NCBI GenBank assembly: GCA_964617765.1
Contig: CAZTZY010000044.1
Span: forward strand, 1 to 24,378
Length of the DNA stretch: 24,378 bases
Direction of reading: 5' to 3'
Source of the DNA: CAZTZY01 sp964617765
GTDB lineage: Bacteria > Pseudomonadota > Gammaproteobacteria > Pseudomonadales > DT-91
Shown here in pieces: positions 1 to 8,026 of the stretch. Position 1 is the first letter of the stretch; every line of letters begins with the position of its first letter. Position numbers and translations under genes: made by a program. The notes beneath the pieces are model-generated. The model did not search any database. It saw only the letters and a list, made by a program, of their open reading frames with translations, and was not told where the DNA came from.

Positions 1-543
1 ACCCGCAAGATTACCCGTGGTTTAAGCAATATTGCACTGGGGATGGAAGATTGCCTGTATATGGGCAATATGGATGCCAAACGCGACTGGGGGCATGCCA
101 AGGATTATGTCGAAATGCAGTGGTTGATGTTGCAGCAGGAAACGGCGGAAGATTTTGTGATTGCCACCGGTGTGCAATATAGCGTGCGTGAATTTATCGA
201 GTTTTCCGCAAAAGAGCTGGGTATCGCGCTGCGCTGGGAAGGCACGGGCGTTGACGAGATAGGCATCGTGGCCAGTGTTAACGATAAAGCCAAGGTGAGG
301 GCATCTGAATTTGCCATCAAGGCCGGCGACGTAATAGTGCGTATTGATCCGCGTTACTTCCGCCCTGCAGAAGTGGAAACCCTGTTAGGTGACCCTACCA
401 AGGCGAAAGAAAAACTGGGCTGGGTGCCCACCACTACCTTGCATGAGATGATTGAAGAGATGGTGGCCTTTGATCTGGACCAGGCGCGTCGCCATTCATT
501 ATTAAAGCGTGAAGGTTTTGATGTTTCTACTTCGAGAGAATAA
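1..543 (+). CDS. gmd: GDP-mannose 4,6-dehydratase, C-terminal half (5' end outside window)
   Basis: This enzyme converts GDP-D-mannose to GDP-4-keto-6-deoxy-D-mannose, the first step to GDP-L-fucose, in the cytoplasm. The frame is open from base 1, and translation begins TRKITRGLSNIALG, so the gene starts before the window and the internal ATG at 43 is not its start. About 180 residues are present, roughly the last half of a family protein of about 370. Family signatures are RDWGHAKDYVEMQW near the start of the visible part and DPRYFRPAEVETLLGDP, followed by KAKEKLGW, near the C terminus. The catalytic Tyr-x3-Lys and the nucleotide-binding Gly motif lie upstream and cannot be seen. It ends 3 bp before fcl, so the two are almost certainly cotranscribed. 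Identity is clear from motifs and neighbour. Confidence 0.96.
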   Translation, partial: TRKITRGLSNIALGMEDCLYMGNMDAKRDWGHAKDYVEMQWLMLQQETAEDFVIATGVQYSVREFIEFSAKELGIALRWEGTGVDEIGIVASVNDKAKVRASEFAIKAGDVIVRIDPRYFRPAEVETLLGDPTKAKEKLGWVPTTTLHEMIEEMVAFDLDQARRHSLLKREGFDVSTSRE

Positions 544-546
544 ACA

Positions 547-1518
547 GTGATAACGTCTGGCAGTAAAATTTATGTGGCAGGTCATCGTGGCATGGCAGGT
601 TCTGCTATGGTGCGCCAGTTGTCATCCAGGGGTTTTACAAATATTGTCACGTGCACTCATGCTGAAATGGATTTATGTAACCAGCAACAAGTGCATAACT
701 TTATGCAGCAAGAGCGGCCTGATTATGTAGTGCTGGCGGCGGCGAGAGTAGGAGGGATTCATGCCAATAATACCTATTCAGCCGATTTTATTTACCAGAA
801 CCTGATGATTGAAGCGAATGTGATCCATGAGGCTTATCAGTCGGGTTGCCAGGAATTATTGTTTTTAGGTAGCTCCTGTATTTACCCTAAACTGGCACAA
901 CAGCCCATGACCGAAAGCGCGTTATTGACGGGTGTGTTAGAGCCTACCAACGAGCCTTATGCCATTGCCAAAATTGCCGGCATTAAATTGTGTGAGTCTT
1001 ATAATCGCCAATATGGCACGGATTATCGTTCGGTAATGCCTACCAATCTTTATGGGCCGCATGATTATTTCCATCCGGAAAACAGTCATGTGATACCCGC
1101 ATTGATTCGTCGTTTTCATGAAGCGAAAGTGATGCAGGCCGAGCAAGTGGCAGTGTGGGGTTCGGGCAAGCCGATGCGTGAATTTTTGCATGTGGATGAT
1201 ATGGCAGCTGCAAGTGTGCATGTGATGTTGCTCGATAAAAAAACGTATCTGGACAATACCGCGCCTATGTTAAGCCATATTAATATTGGTACCGGTGTTG
1301 ATGTGACGATTGGCGAAATGGCGCAGCTGGTTAAGGATGTGGTCGGCTACTCGGGCAAACTGGTGTTTGATGCCAGCAAGCCCGATGGCCCACCTCGTAA
1401 GTTGATGGATGTTTCACGCCTGGAAAGATTGGGCTGGAAGGCCGGTATCGATTTGAAAAGTGGCCTGGAAAATACCTATGAATGGTTTTTATTGCATCAG
1501 GATGATTTCCGTTCCTAG
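547..1518 (+). CDS. fcl: GDP-L-fucose synthase (3,5-epimerase/4-reductase)
   Basis: This NADPH-dependent short-chain dehydrogenase turns GDP-4-keto-6-deoxymannose into GDP-L-fucose, directly after Gmd. The 323-residue length is normal for the family. The N terminus has the dinucleotide-binding GHRGMAG (residues 12-18). The catalytic triad is visible as Ser109/110 in LGSSCIYPK, Tyr138 and Lys142 in PYAIAK. MPTNLYGPHDYFHPENSHV and REFLHVDDMA are further family signatures. The start is GTG at 547, three bases after the gmd stop, with a purine-rich GAGAG about 9 bases upstream inside the gmd end. Gene order gmd-fcl matches GDP-fucose operons in many enterobacterial exopolysaccharide loci. The gene is also called wcaG. 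Confidence 0.96.
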   Translation: MITSGSKIYVAGHRGMAGSAMVRQLSSRGFTNIVTCTHAEMDLCNQQQVHNFMQQERPDYVVLAAARVGGIHANNTYSADFIYQNLMIEANVIHEAYQSGCQELLFLGSSCIYPKLAQQPMTESALLTGVLEPTNEPYAIAKIAGIKLCESYNRQYGTDYRSVMPTNLYGPHDYFHPENSHVIPALIRRFHEAKVMQAEQVAVWGSGKPMREFLHVDDMAAASVHVMLLDKKTYLDNTAPMLSHINIGTGVDVTIGEMAQLVKDVVGYSGKLVFDASKPDGPPRKLMDVSRLERLGWKAGIDLKSGLENTYEWFLLHQDDFRS

Positions 1519-1698
1519 GTTTTTGTCCTGAACGAGGGATTAGTCAATATTATCATCCTGTTAGCATGTGTGAATTGGGTGAATGAGTCATTTTTTACCA
1601 TATCCCAGATTTCATATTTACAGTCAAGCTTCCTTTATACGGGTTGGTGGTATTAACGGTTAATTATAGTCGCGCATAAATAATAAAAATGCCACAGC

Positions 1699-2871
1699 TT
1701 GACAGGGGTTTGTTCATTGCCAGTATCTTTTAAAAATCTCCCATTTTGGTTATTTGCAGCGCTGTTTGTACTTTACTTCGCTATTGGTTTTTCCGGGTAT
1801 GGAAACGACTGGGATACCTATGGCATGATCAATTCAGGGCGAAACCTGCTGCACGGAGGTGAGTATTTCCCTTCCAGAATGCCGGGTTATTTGATACCCG
1901 AGATCATTATCGGGGGATTAAGCCTGGCGGGAGGGTTTTATTTGACTAATGCCTGCTCGGCATTGTTGGCTACCTTAAGCATGATGTATTTTTGGCGTTT
2001 GCTGTCTGAATATTATGGTGAAAGCGATACGCGTTTCCTGACACTAATGGTAGCGTTTAATCCTGTTTTTGTGATTGCGGCTACATCGACTATCGACTAT
2101 ATCTACAGCATTTTTTTTATCATTGCCGGTGTTTTTTATTATCTGAAGCGATGGCCTTACTGGGCAGGCATATTGTTTGCGCTGGGTATTGGTTCTCGTT
2201 TGTCTAACAGCATTATTGTTGCAATATTATGCCTGTATTTTCTTCACGATGTGTATATGAATCAGGACAGGATTGCATTCAGACGCACGATTTTTTCCAT
2301 GTGTTTAGCGGTATTCCTGACGGTTTTATTTTATGTGCCTTCGTACATTGCCGCCAACAATTCATTAGCTTTTTTAACTTATTTCATGGCTGATTTTAAC
2401 TGGATAGATCACCTTAGCCGTTTCGTTTACAAGAATATTTACCTGTTTGGTGTGTTGCCTGTAATGGTTATTGTTTATGGTATTTTCCAGGCGTGTATTC
2501 ATTGTTCATTCCGTGTTCCACGACAAATAATGGTTATCACAGGTTTGCTGATGGTATTCATCCAGGAGTTATTGTTTTTCAAGATTCCGCTTGAGATGTC
2601 CTATCTTCTGCCATTACTGTTTATCATATTCCCTTTGTGGGTTTTGCTGGCTGACCCTGGTCGAGCAGTAAAAGTTATGTTGCTTCTAACAACATTGATA
2701 TATGGTTTTGTATTTAATATCGAGTTGCTGGATATTAAATATAATGCAGAAGGTACAGTGGCTGTCAGCGCTTCTGTAAGCCCATCCATTCAGCCGGGTG
2801 CAATTATCAAAGACATTAATAAACGCGAGGCATCCGCTAAAAAATACACTGAAATGTTCAACGTGCAGTGA
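1699..2871 (+). CDS. Multi-pass membrane protein, probable GT-C-fold glycosyltransferase (ArnT/PMT-like)
   Basis: The product is a hydrophobic protein of up to 390 residues with about nine to eleven predicted membrane segments and a short charged tail. Just after the first membrane segment is NDWDTYG (DxD at residues 37 and 39), followed by SRMPGY near residue 60. Acidic residues in the first periplasmic loop are the hallmark of GT-C enzymes, which use polyprenyl-phosphate sugars. The first possible start is TTG at 1699. TTG at 1717 is better supported, with AGGGG about 9 bases upstream, giving 384 residues. It follows fcl by 180 bp on the same strand and may add a sugar to the polysaccharide or to lipid A. 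The exact family and substrate are not recognised; the GT-C call rests on topology and the acidic loop. Confidence 0.6.
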   Translation: MTGVCSLPVSFKNLPFWLFAALFVLYFAIGFSGYGNDWDTYGMINSGRNLLHGGEYFPSRMPGYLIPEIIIGGLSLAGGFYLTNACSALLATLSMMYFWRLLSEYYGESDTRFLTLMVAFNPVFVIAATSTIDYIYSIFFIIAGVFYYLKRWPYWAGILFALGIGSRLSNSIIVAILCLYFLHDVYMNQDRIAFRRTIFSMCLAVFLTVLFYVPSYIAANNSLAFLTYFMADFNWIDHLSRFVYKNIYLFGVLPVMVIVYGIFQACIHCSFRVPRQIMVITGLLMVFIQELLFFKIPLEMSYLLPLLFIIFPLWVLLADPGRAVKVMLLLTTLIYGFVFNIELLDIKYNAEGTVAVSASVSPSIQPGAIIKDINKREASAKKYTEMFNVQ

Positions 2872-2954
2872 TATATCGCTTTGTCTTGAAAGCCCGATAT
2901 CTTTCGGAGCTCTATAAAAGATTGGCGATTACCCTGGAAGAAACTCTGCAAAGC

Positions 2955-3050
2955 TGTCTTTCGAACCCTTCACAAGTTCAGGGTAGGCTTCGTGAGAAAA
3001 CTAACTGCTTGAAATAAAAGATTCTTCGCTGCGCTCAGAATAACAAAAGG
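2955..3050. repeat. Remnants of dispersed intergenic repeat sequences
   Basis: This gene-free stretch between the GT-C-like gene and the eptA end holds two blocks that look like widespread bacterial intergenic repeats. One is around 2963-2985 (CCCTTCACAAGTTCAGGG core), the other around 3021-3042 (TTCTTCGCTGCGCTCAGAA core, with complementary TTCT/AGAA ends). I recognise them as types of sequence often found in many copies, but only single copies are present here, so repeat status is inferred. No ORF or clear terminator is seen in 2872-3089. Confidence 0.35.
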
Positions 3051-3089
3051 GTGTTATTCACAGGTTCCTTAAACTATCGAGAGGTTGTT

Positions 3090-4772
3090 TTAATGCGTTT
3101 TCCGGCAGGGTTTGGAGATGTCGTATTGGGAATTATAAACCGAGGTTTTGATGTTGAGTAATCCCAGCATGGTGTGGAACATATTGTCATGGCTATATTT
3201 TTCTACACTGTGAGTGCGCAGGCATTCGAAATCAATATTCATGCGTTGCTGGAATCCTTGGGAAAGCCACAAGATAGCCGGAATGTGTTTTTGTGTGTCA
3301 GGAGCAATGCTATAGGGCATACCGTGTAAATAGAGGCCATTTTCGCCGAGGGATTCACCATGGTCAGAGACATAAAACATGACAGTATCCCTTTCAGTAT
3401 TATGTTTTTCCAGGGTTTTGATAATGCCATCCAATATAAAATCGGTGTACACAATAGTATTGTCGTAACTGTTAACAATGTCGGCATGTGCGCATTTCTG
3501 TAATTGGCTGGTACGGCAAACAGGAGTGAATATTTCCTTGTCTTTGGGAATGCGTTCGTAATAGGCGGGGCCATGACTTCCTTTTTGATGCAGTACAATA
3601 ACGATATTTTCATGGGAAGAATTTATCTTTTCCTCCAGGTCTTCTACCAGCATTTTGTCTGAGCATCCATAACGGTTACACGAAGGGTCATCGGTTCTGC
3701 CGCGCATATCCTTGTAAGTGATTCTGGCGCATACACCTTTACAGCCGGAATTATTATCTATCCACAATACTTCCAGGCCGGCATGGACAAGAACATCAAG
3801 CAGGTTCTCTCTATAATCCTCATCGGCACTATTGAAATCACTTCGAGTGGATGCCGAGAACATGCAAGGCACTGAAATGGATGTCGTGGTGCCGCAGGAA
3901 TAAAATTCAGGATAGAACAAAATATCTTTTTTGCTATTTGATCGTTCTTGTAGCAAGGGATTGGTCTGGCGTGGATATCCGGCCAGCGAGAAATTGGCCG
4001 TACGCGCTGTTTCGCCTACCACTATTACCATAACGATTTTTTTTCCGGACTTTAATTGTTCAGGCATTACGGCATCAGTGCCAATGGTGGTCAGAGTTCG
4101 CTGCGACACGGGTAAAGTGTTTTTAAAATACAGGTAAGTGGAATGCAGGAATGCGGTGGGAACGATGTTTTCTTTCAATGACCGGTTGCTTCTCAATAAC
4201 GATGCATAGCTTTCCAGGAAAGGAAAGATGCTTAACAGAAGCACTACAGTGAGCAGCGAAATAGTGAAAAAACGGTGCAGGATATCTTTAGTCAATGTCT
4301 GCTTTTTAACGGGGATTTTACTTAAGATAAAGGCGGGCACACAGCCGAAAAGAATAATGTGAAATACCCATGAAATTGAAACAAGTTCACTGGCTTCATG
4401 GACATCGGTTTCTACAACATTCTGGATCATGGTTTCATCAAAAAGGACATTGAACTCACTTCTGATATAGGAAATGCCCGCGGAAATGACCAGTAAAAAA
4501 ATAAGCCAGCCTTTTTGCCATTTGCCAACTGATAAAGCGGCTGCGATAAAATGCACGAGATAAAACATGACAAAAGTAATAGACGCAAAGAACAGAACAT
4601 CCAGGGGTTTTTCTATTGGATGAAATAGGGTGACGAGTGGGTAAATATGGGTATTGAAGAAAAAGGTGATGTATAAGGCGACAAGGACGGGTAAAACCCA
4701 ACCTGGCCTTGTAGTATTGAGTAAAGCCAATCCATTTGTTTTGATGTTCGGTATACGCATTTTTACAGCCAT
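3090..4772 (-). CDS. eptA: Lipid A phosphoethanolamine transferase, EptA/MCR family
   Basis: This inner-membrane enzyme moves phosphoethanolamine from phosphatidylethanolamine to lipid A on the periplasmic face. That reduces negative charge and cationic peptide binding in known members. The protein has 560 residues against about 545 for the family. It has about five N-terminal membrane segments (to about residue 190), then a periplasmic sulfatase-fold domain. Catalytic and zinc residues by motif are Glu254 (VVGETAR), nucleophile Thr297 (CGTTTS), His400 (KGSHGPAYYERIP), and Asp470-His471 (VSDHGESLGE). Cysteines 293/303, 344/348, 365/370 and 419/427 fit the conserved disulfides. ATG at 4772 has no clear ribosome site; ATG at 4760 is an alternative. 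The paralogue EptB is less likely because of length and CGTTTS context. A PmrA-box-like site lies upstream. Confidence 0.92.
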   Translation of the reverse strand: MAVKMRIPNIKTNGLALLNTTRPGWVLPVLVALYITFFFNTHIYPLVTLFHPIEKPLDVLFFASITFVMFYLVHFIAAALSVGKWQKGWLIFLLVISAGISYIRSEFNVLFDETMIQNVVETDVHEASELVSISWVFHIILFGCVPAFILSKIPVKKQTLTKDILHRFFTISLLTVVLLLSIFPFLESYASLLRSNRSLKENIVPTAFLHSTYLYFKNTLPVSQRTLTTIGTDAVMPEQLKSGKKIVMVIVVGETARTANFSLAGYPRQTNPLLQERSNSKKDILFYPEFYSCGTTTSISVPCMFSASTRSDFNSADEDYRENLLDVLVHAGLEVLWIDNNSGCKGVCARITYKDMRGRTDDPSCNRYGCSDKMLVEDLEEKINSSHENIVIVLHQKGSHGPAYYERIPKDKEIFTPVCRTSQLQKCAHADIVNSYDNTIVYTDFILDGIIKTLEKHNTERDTVMFYVSDHGESLGENGLYLHGMPYSIAPDTQKHIPAILWLSQGFQQRMNIDFECLRTHSVEKYSHDNMFHTMLGLLNIKTSVYNSQYDISKPCRKTH

Positions 4773-4900
4773 TTTTTTAAATAATGAAGCGTTGTGCCAG
4801 TATGCAAAGACTTAAACGCGGTAATGAGTAACAGGTAATTATGACAGCCTGCAGGCCGTGTTATCCAACCTTATCCACCAATCACCACGATGACCAAAGT

Positions 4901-4928
4901 ATCATAGATACCTTAATGCAACCTTAAA
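4901..4928 (-). promoter_or_regulatory. Candidate eptA promoter with PmrA-box-like direct repeat
   Basis: Read on the - strand, the order is TTTAAG, 5 bases, ATTAAG, 5 bases, TATGAT. The first hexamer fits the PmrA half-site YTTAAK, the second fits at five of six positions, and TATGAT matches the -10 consensus at five of six. The first half-site sits at the -35 position with a 16-base spacer, as expected for an activator-dependent promoter. The -10 overlaps a small inverted repeat GTATC-TAT-GATAC (4899-4911). The 5' leader to the eptA ATG would be about 120 bases. eptA (pmrC) is a classical PmrA target; a PmrAB system in this organism is not shown. Confidence 0.42.
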
Positions 4929-4949
4929 ATTGGGGAACAGAAATCGAGG

Positions 4950-4963
4950 GGCAAATATTTGCC
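4950..4963. promoter_or_regulatory. Perfect 14-bp palindrome, candidate operator
   Basis: GGCAAATATTTGCC is its own reverse complement. It lies 62 bp upstream of the candidate manC -35 and about 20 bp upstream of the PmrA-like repeat of eptA, so it could serve either gene. No known regulator is assigned from the sequence alone. Confidence 0.35.
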
Positions 4964-5025
4964 AGGTTTAGGAAATTACCAGGAATGAATGATAATTGGC
5001 CGGTTTTGTTTCATCGGTTCTGTGA

Positions 5026-5054
5026 TTGAACAAACCCAATGCAAACGCTATATT
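5026..5054 (+). promoter_or_regulatory. Candidate sigma70 promoter of manC-wcaJ
   Basis: TTGAAC (5026-5031) and TATATT (5049-5054) are separated by exactly 17 bases, with four and five of six consensus matches. Transcription would begin near 5061, giving a leader of about 36 bases with the AAAGG ribosome site at 5085-5089 before the manC ATG at 5097. Confidence 0.45.
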
Positions 5055-5096
5055 GCAGGCAATTCTATTATAAAAATAAGTAGTAAAGGCGCTTTC

Positions 5097-6497
5097 ATGA
5101 TTCCTGTTGTTCTCTCTGGCGGCTCTGGCACAAGGCTATGGCCCTATTCACGCAGTTTACACCCCAAACAATTTTTGCCACTGGTTTCTGAATTAACCAT
5201 GTTGCAGGAAACGCTAAGTCGTTTGAAAGGCAGTATTGCCAATGCCAAGCCCATGGTGATTTGTAATAACGATCATCGTTTTATGGTGGCTGAACAAACC
5301 CGTATGCTCAATCTGGAAACATCTGCCATCATTCTGGAGCCTGCGGCACGCAATACTGCTCCAGCAGTCGCTTTGGCGGCATTACAGGCGCGTGCCAATG
5401 GTGATGATCCAGTATTGCTGATCTTGCCAGCGGATCATGTGATTATTGATCATGATGCTTTTCATAAGGCGATAATGGCTGCTGAAAAGGCCGCGCTGGC
5501 GAACCAGTTGGTGACTTTTGGTATCGTTCCTACCCAGCCAGAAACCGGTTATGGCTATATTCGGGCGCAAGGCGAAGGTGAAGCGCGAGCAGTAAAAGAG
5601 TTTGTAGAAAAACCGGATTTGGCGACGGCCCAGGCGTATGTTGCCAGTGGCGAATATTTCTGGAATAGCGGTATGTTTGCATTCAAGGCGAGTGTATTTC
5701 TGGAGGAGCTGGCCAAATTTGCACCCGATATATTGGCGGCATGCCAAAAGGCCATGGCGGATGCTGTCAAGGATCTGGATTTTATGCGTGTGGGTGAAGC
5801 GGCGTTTGCTGCCTGCCCGGATAATTCCATTGATTATGCAGTGATGGAAAAAACCGATAAGGCGGTAGTGATTCCGCTGGATGCCAGTTGGTCCGATGTG
5901 GGTTCATGGTCAGCCTTGTGGGAAATAGCCGCCAAAGATGTTCACGGTAATGCTTGTCGCGGTGATGTATTGGCACATGATTGCCATAATAATTACATAC
6001 AGTCAGATAGAAAGCTGATCGCCACCATTGGTATTGATAATCTGGTGATTGTCGAAACTGACGATTCCATTCTGGTGGCCAGCAAAGACAGGGTTCAGGA
6101 TGTGAAGGCCATTGTCAGTGCACTAAAAACGCAAAATCGCAGTGAAACCCAGTTGCATCGCAAGGTATACCGGCCATGGGGCTATTATGATTCCATTGAC
6201 CAGGGTGAGCGCTTCCAGGTGAAGCGTATCGTTGTTAGTCCTGGTCAAAAATTGTCATTACAGAAACATCATCATCGTGCAGAACACTGGATTGTCGTAT
6301 CGGGTACGGCATTGGTCACGCGGGGCGACGAACAAATACTGCTGGCTGAAAATCAATCCACTTATATTCCGTTAGGCGTTAAACATCGCCTTGAAAATCC
6401 AGGCGCGATTCCTCTCGAAATGATCGAAATCCAGTCAGGCAGTTATCTGGGTGAAGATGATATAGTGCGTTATGAAGATACGTATGGTCGATCGTAA
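5097..6497 (+). CDS. manC: Mannose-1-phosphate guanylyltransferase / mannose-6-phosphate isomerase
   Basis: This bifunctional cytoplasmic enzyme makes GDP-mannose from mannose-1-phosphate and GTP. Its C-terminal cupin can interconvert fructose-6-P and mannose-6-P. The 466 residues match the two-domain family. The nucleotidyltransferase signature is at the N terminus (GGSGTRLWPYSR, then PKQFLPL), with EPAARNTAPA and FVEKP following. The cupin domain holds HHHRAEHWIVVSGTA and the end TYIPLGVKHRLENPG. ATG 5097 is chosen because the protein then begins MIPVVLSGG as in relatives, with AAAGG 7 bases upstream. Longer in-frame starts (4989) add non-conserved residues. Its stop TAA abuts the wcaJ ATG (TAAATG), so the pair is one operon. 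The GDP-mannose made here is the substrate for the Gmd/Fcl pair in the same window. Confidence 0.95.
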   Translation: MIPVVLSGGSGTRLWPYSRSLHPKQFLPLVSELTMLQETLSRLKGSIANAKPMVICNNDHRFMVAEQTRMLNLETSAIILEPAARNTAPAVALAALQARANGDDPVLLILPADHVIIDHDAFHKAIMAAEKAALANQLVTFGIVPTQPETGYGYIRAQGEGEARAVKEFVEKPDLATAQAYVASGEYFWNSGMFAFKASVFLEELAKFAPDILAACQKAMADAVKDLDFMRVGEAAFAACPDNSIDYAVMEKTDKAVVIPLDASWSDVGSWSALWEIAAKDVHGNACRGDVLAHDCHNNYIQSDRKLIATIGIDNLVIVETDDSILVASKDRVQDVKAIVSALKTQNRSETQLHRKVYRPWGYYDSIDQGERFQVKRIVVSPGQKLSLQKHHHRAEHWIVVSGTALVTRGDEQILLAENQSTYIPLGVKHRLENPGAIPLEMIEIQSGSYLGEDDIVRYEDTYGRS

Positions 6498-7919
6498 ATG
6501 GTTAAGCAGAGAGATGATTTGATGTCACAGGGTTATTTGCGCAGCAATCATCGTTTGATTGGCCTTATCCAGATTTTGCTTGATGCGGGCATTATATGTT
6601 TTACATTTCTCACTGCATTTATTCTCTATCAAAACAGCATTGATAAATTTTCACGTCCTTATGCGCTCGTGATGATTGCCGGTGTGGTGATTTTCTATAT
6701 CACAGCGATCAATACCCATCTTTATGATTCCTGGCGTTCAGACCAGCTCAATCGTCATTTATCACGCCTCATAAAGGTGTGGTTTGTCACCATGGTTGTA
6801 TTGGTGCTTTTGGGGTGGGCATTAAAAGTTTCTGATTATTTTTCCCGGGTGGTTATCGGTGTATGGATTATCGCCACGCCTATTATGTTAGGGATCTCGC
6901 GTTGGCTTATGCGGCGTATACTGGGCTATTTTCGTTCGCAGGGTCGCAATATTCGATTTATCGCTGTTGTCGGTGCCAGTAAGGCAGGCCAGGCCTTTAT
7001 CGAAGAAATAAAAAATAATGAATGGATGGGTTATGTCATTAAAGGTCAATACGACATTGATAGTCTGTCAAATAGTGAAGCTGATAGAGAAGCTGATAGT
7101 TTCCTGAATTTGGTGGATGAGGTAAAAAAACACCATTATGATGAAGTGTTTATCGCTTTACCGATGTCGGCAGAAGATACCATAGTGCGTCTGGTTGATG
7201 CATTGAGCGACAGTTCAACACCTGTGCATATTATTCCGGATCTTTTTACCTTTAACCTGATGAATGCACGGATGACGCGCATAGGAACCATTCCGGCTAT
7301 CAGTGTATTTGATTCGCCGCACGATGATTTAAGTGCAGCGTTAAAGCGGGTGGAAGATATGGTATTGGCGAGTTTGATTCTGGTGTTGATAAGCCCGTTG
7401 ATGGTATTGATAGCACTGATGATAAAATTGTCGTCATCGGGGCCAATATTTTTCAAGCAGCGACGTTATGGTGTGGGTGGCGAGGAAATCAGTGTGTGGA
7501 AATTTCGCTCCATGACGGTATGTGAGGATGGCACTCATGTGCCGCAGGCGCAAAAGAATGACAGTCGAATAACACCGTTAGGTGGATTTTTGCGCAAAAC
7601 CTCGCTGGATGAATTGCCGCAATTTATTAATGTATTGCAGGGTCAAATGAGTATTGTCGGTCCGCGACCCCATGCTGTGGCACATAATGAATTATATCGT
7701 AAAAACATTCATGGCTATATGTTACGGCATTTGGTGAAACCAGGCATTACGGGTTGGGCGCAAATCAATGGCTGGCGTGGTGAAACAGATACGCTGGATA
7801 AAATGGAAAAACGCGTTGAATACGATCTGGAATATATCCAGAACTGGTCGATATTTTTTGACCTGAAAATTATTGCGCTGACGGTTGTAAAAGGGTTTAT
7901 CGATAAAAATGCTTACTGA
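6498..7919 (+). CDS. wcaJ: Undecaprenyl-phosphate sugar-1-phosphotransferase, WcaJ type
   Basis: This inner-membrane polyprenyl glycosylphosphotransferase starts repeat-unit synthesis by moving a sugar-1-phosphate (glucose in WcaJ) from a nucleotide sugar onto undecaprenyl phosphate. It has 473 residues. About four membrane segments lie in residues 20-135, followed by a CoA_binding_3-like domain beginning FIAVVGASKAGQAF. A re-entrant membrane helix precedes the C-terminal bacterial sugar transferase domain. Its signatures are KQRRYGVGGE, VWKFRSM, LRKTSLDELPQF, MSIVGPRPH and GITGWAQINGWRGET. The ATG at 6498 directly follows the manC stop. ATG at 6522 (residue 9) has a better AGAGAG ribosome site and may be the real start. 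Sugar specificity is inferred from the family and the GDP-fucose genes nearby. Confidence 0.9.
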   Translation: MVKQRDDLMSQGYLRSNHRLIGLIQILLDAGIICFTFLTAFILYQNSIDKFSRPYALVMIAGVVIFYITAINTHLYDSWRSDQLNRHLSRLIKVWFVTMVVLVLLGWALKVSDYFSRVVIGVWIIATPIMLGISRWLMRRILGYFRSQGRNIRFIAVVGASKAGQAFIEEIKNNEWMGYVIKGQYDIDSLSNSEADREADSFLNLVDEVKKHHYDEVFIALPMSAEDTIVRLVDALSDSSTPVHIIPDLFTFNLMNARMTRIGTIPAISVFDSPHDDLSAALKRVEDMVLASLILVLISPLMVLIALMIKLSSSGPIFFKQRRYGVGGEEISVWKFRSMTVCEDGTHVPQAQKNDSRITPLGGFLRKTSLDELPQFINVLQGQMSIVGPRPHAVAHNELYRKNIHGYMLRHLVKPGITGWAQINGWRGETDTLDKMEKRVEYDLEYIQNWSIFFDLKIIALTVVKGFIDKNAY

Positions 7920-7933
7920 TGAACCGGGTTTTG

Positions 7934-7963
7934 TGGTCTGTCGGGTTGAAGCCCGATAGACCA
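7934..7963. terminator. Strong hairpin between convergent wcaJ and rapA
   Basis: TGGTCTGTCGGG pairs with CCCGATAGACCA over 12 positions (one G-T wobble) around a 6-base loop TTGAAG. It lies 14 bp after the wcaJ stop and about 60 bp after the rapA stop on the other strand. No T-run follows on either strand, so it is not a classical intrinsic terminator. It may block readthrough or protect mRNA 3' ends. Confidence 0.45.
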
Positions 7964-8026
7964 TTAGCGGTAGTTAAACCCCCGCCAGGCAATAGACAGT
8001 AGGCCGGGCTTGAACGCGACAATATC

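Larger units (their letters stand above)
4773..5096. promoter_or_regulatory. Divergent control region between eptA and manC (324 bp, no gene)
   Basis: This region separates the divergent starts of eptA (-) and manC (+). It holds, in order, two DnaA-box-like 9-mers at 4861 and 4871 (probably chance), a PmrA-box-like direct repeat with a -10 facing eptA (4901-4928), a perfect 14-bp palindrome (4950-4963), and a sigma70-like promoter facing manC (5026-5054). An in-frame extension of manC runs up to 4989 but shows no conserved sequence and is not regarded as coding. Confidence 0.5.

Noticed and set aside
4861..4879. Two DnaA-box-like 9-mers (TTATCCAAC, TTATCCACC) 10 bp apart, suggesting an origin or DnaA control
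   Set aside because: Only 7 and 8 of 9 bases match, there is no AT-rich unwinding region or dnaA/dnaN/gyrB neighbour, and the flanks are envelope genes. Probably chance.
4989..5096. N-terminal extension of ManC by 36 residues
   Set aside because: The family N terminus MIPVVLSGG starts at 5097 with its own ribosome site; the extension covers the candidate promoter.
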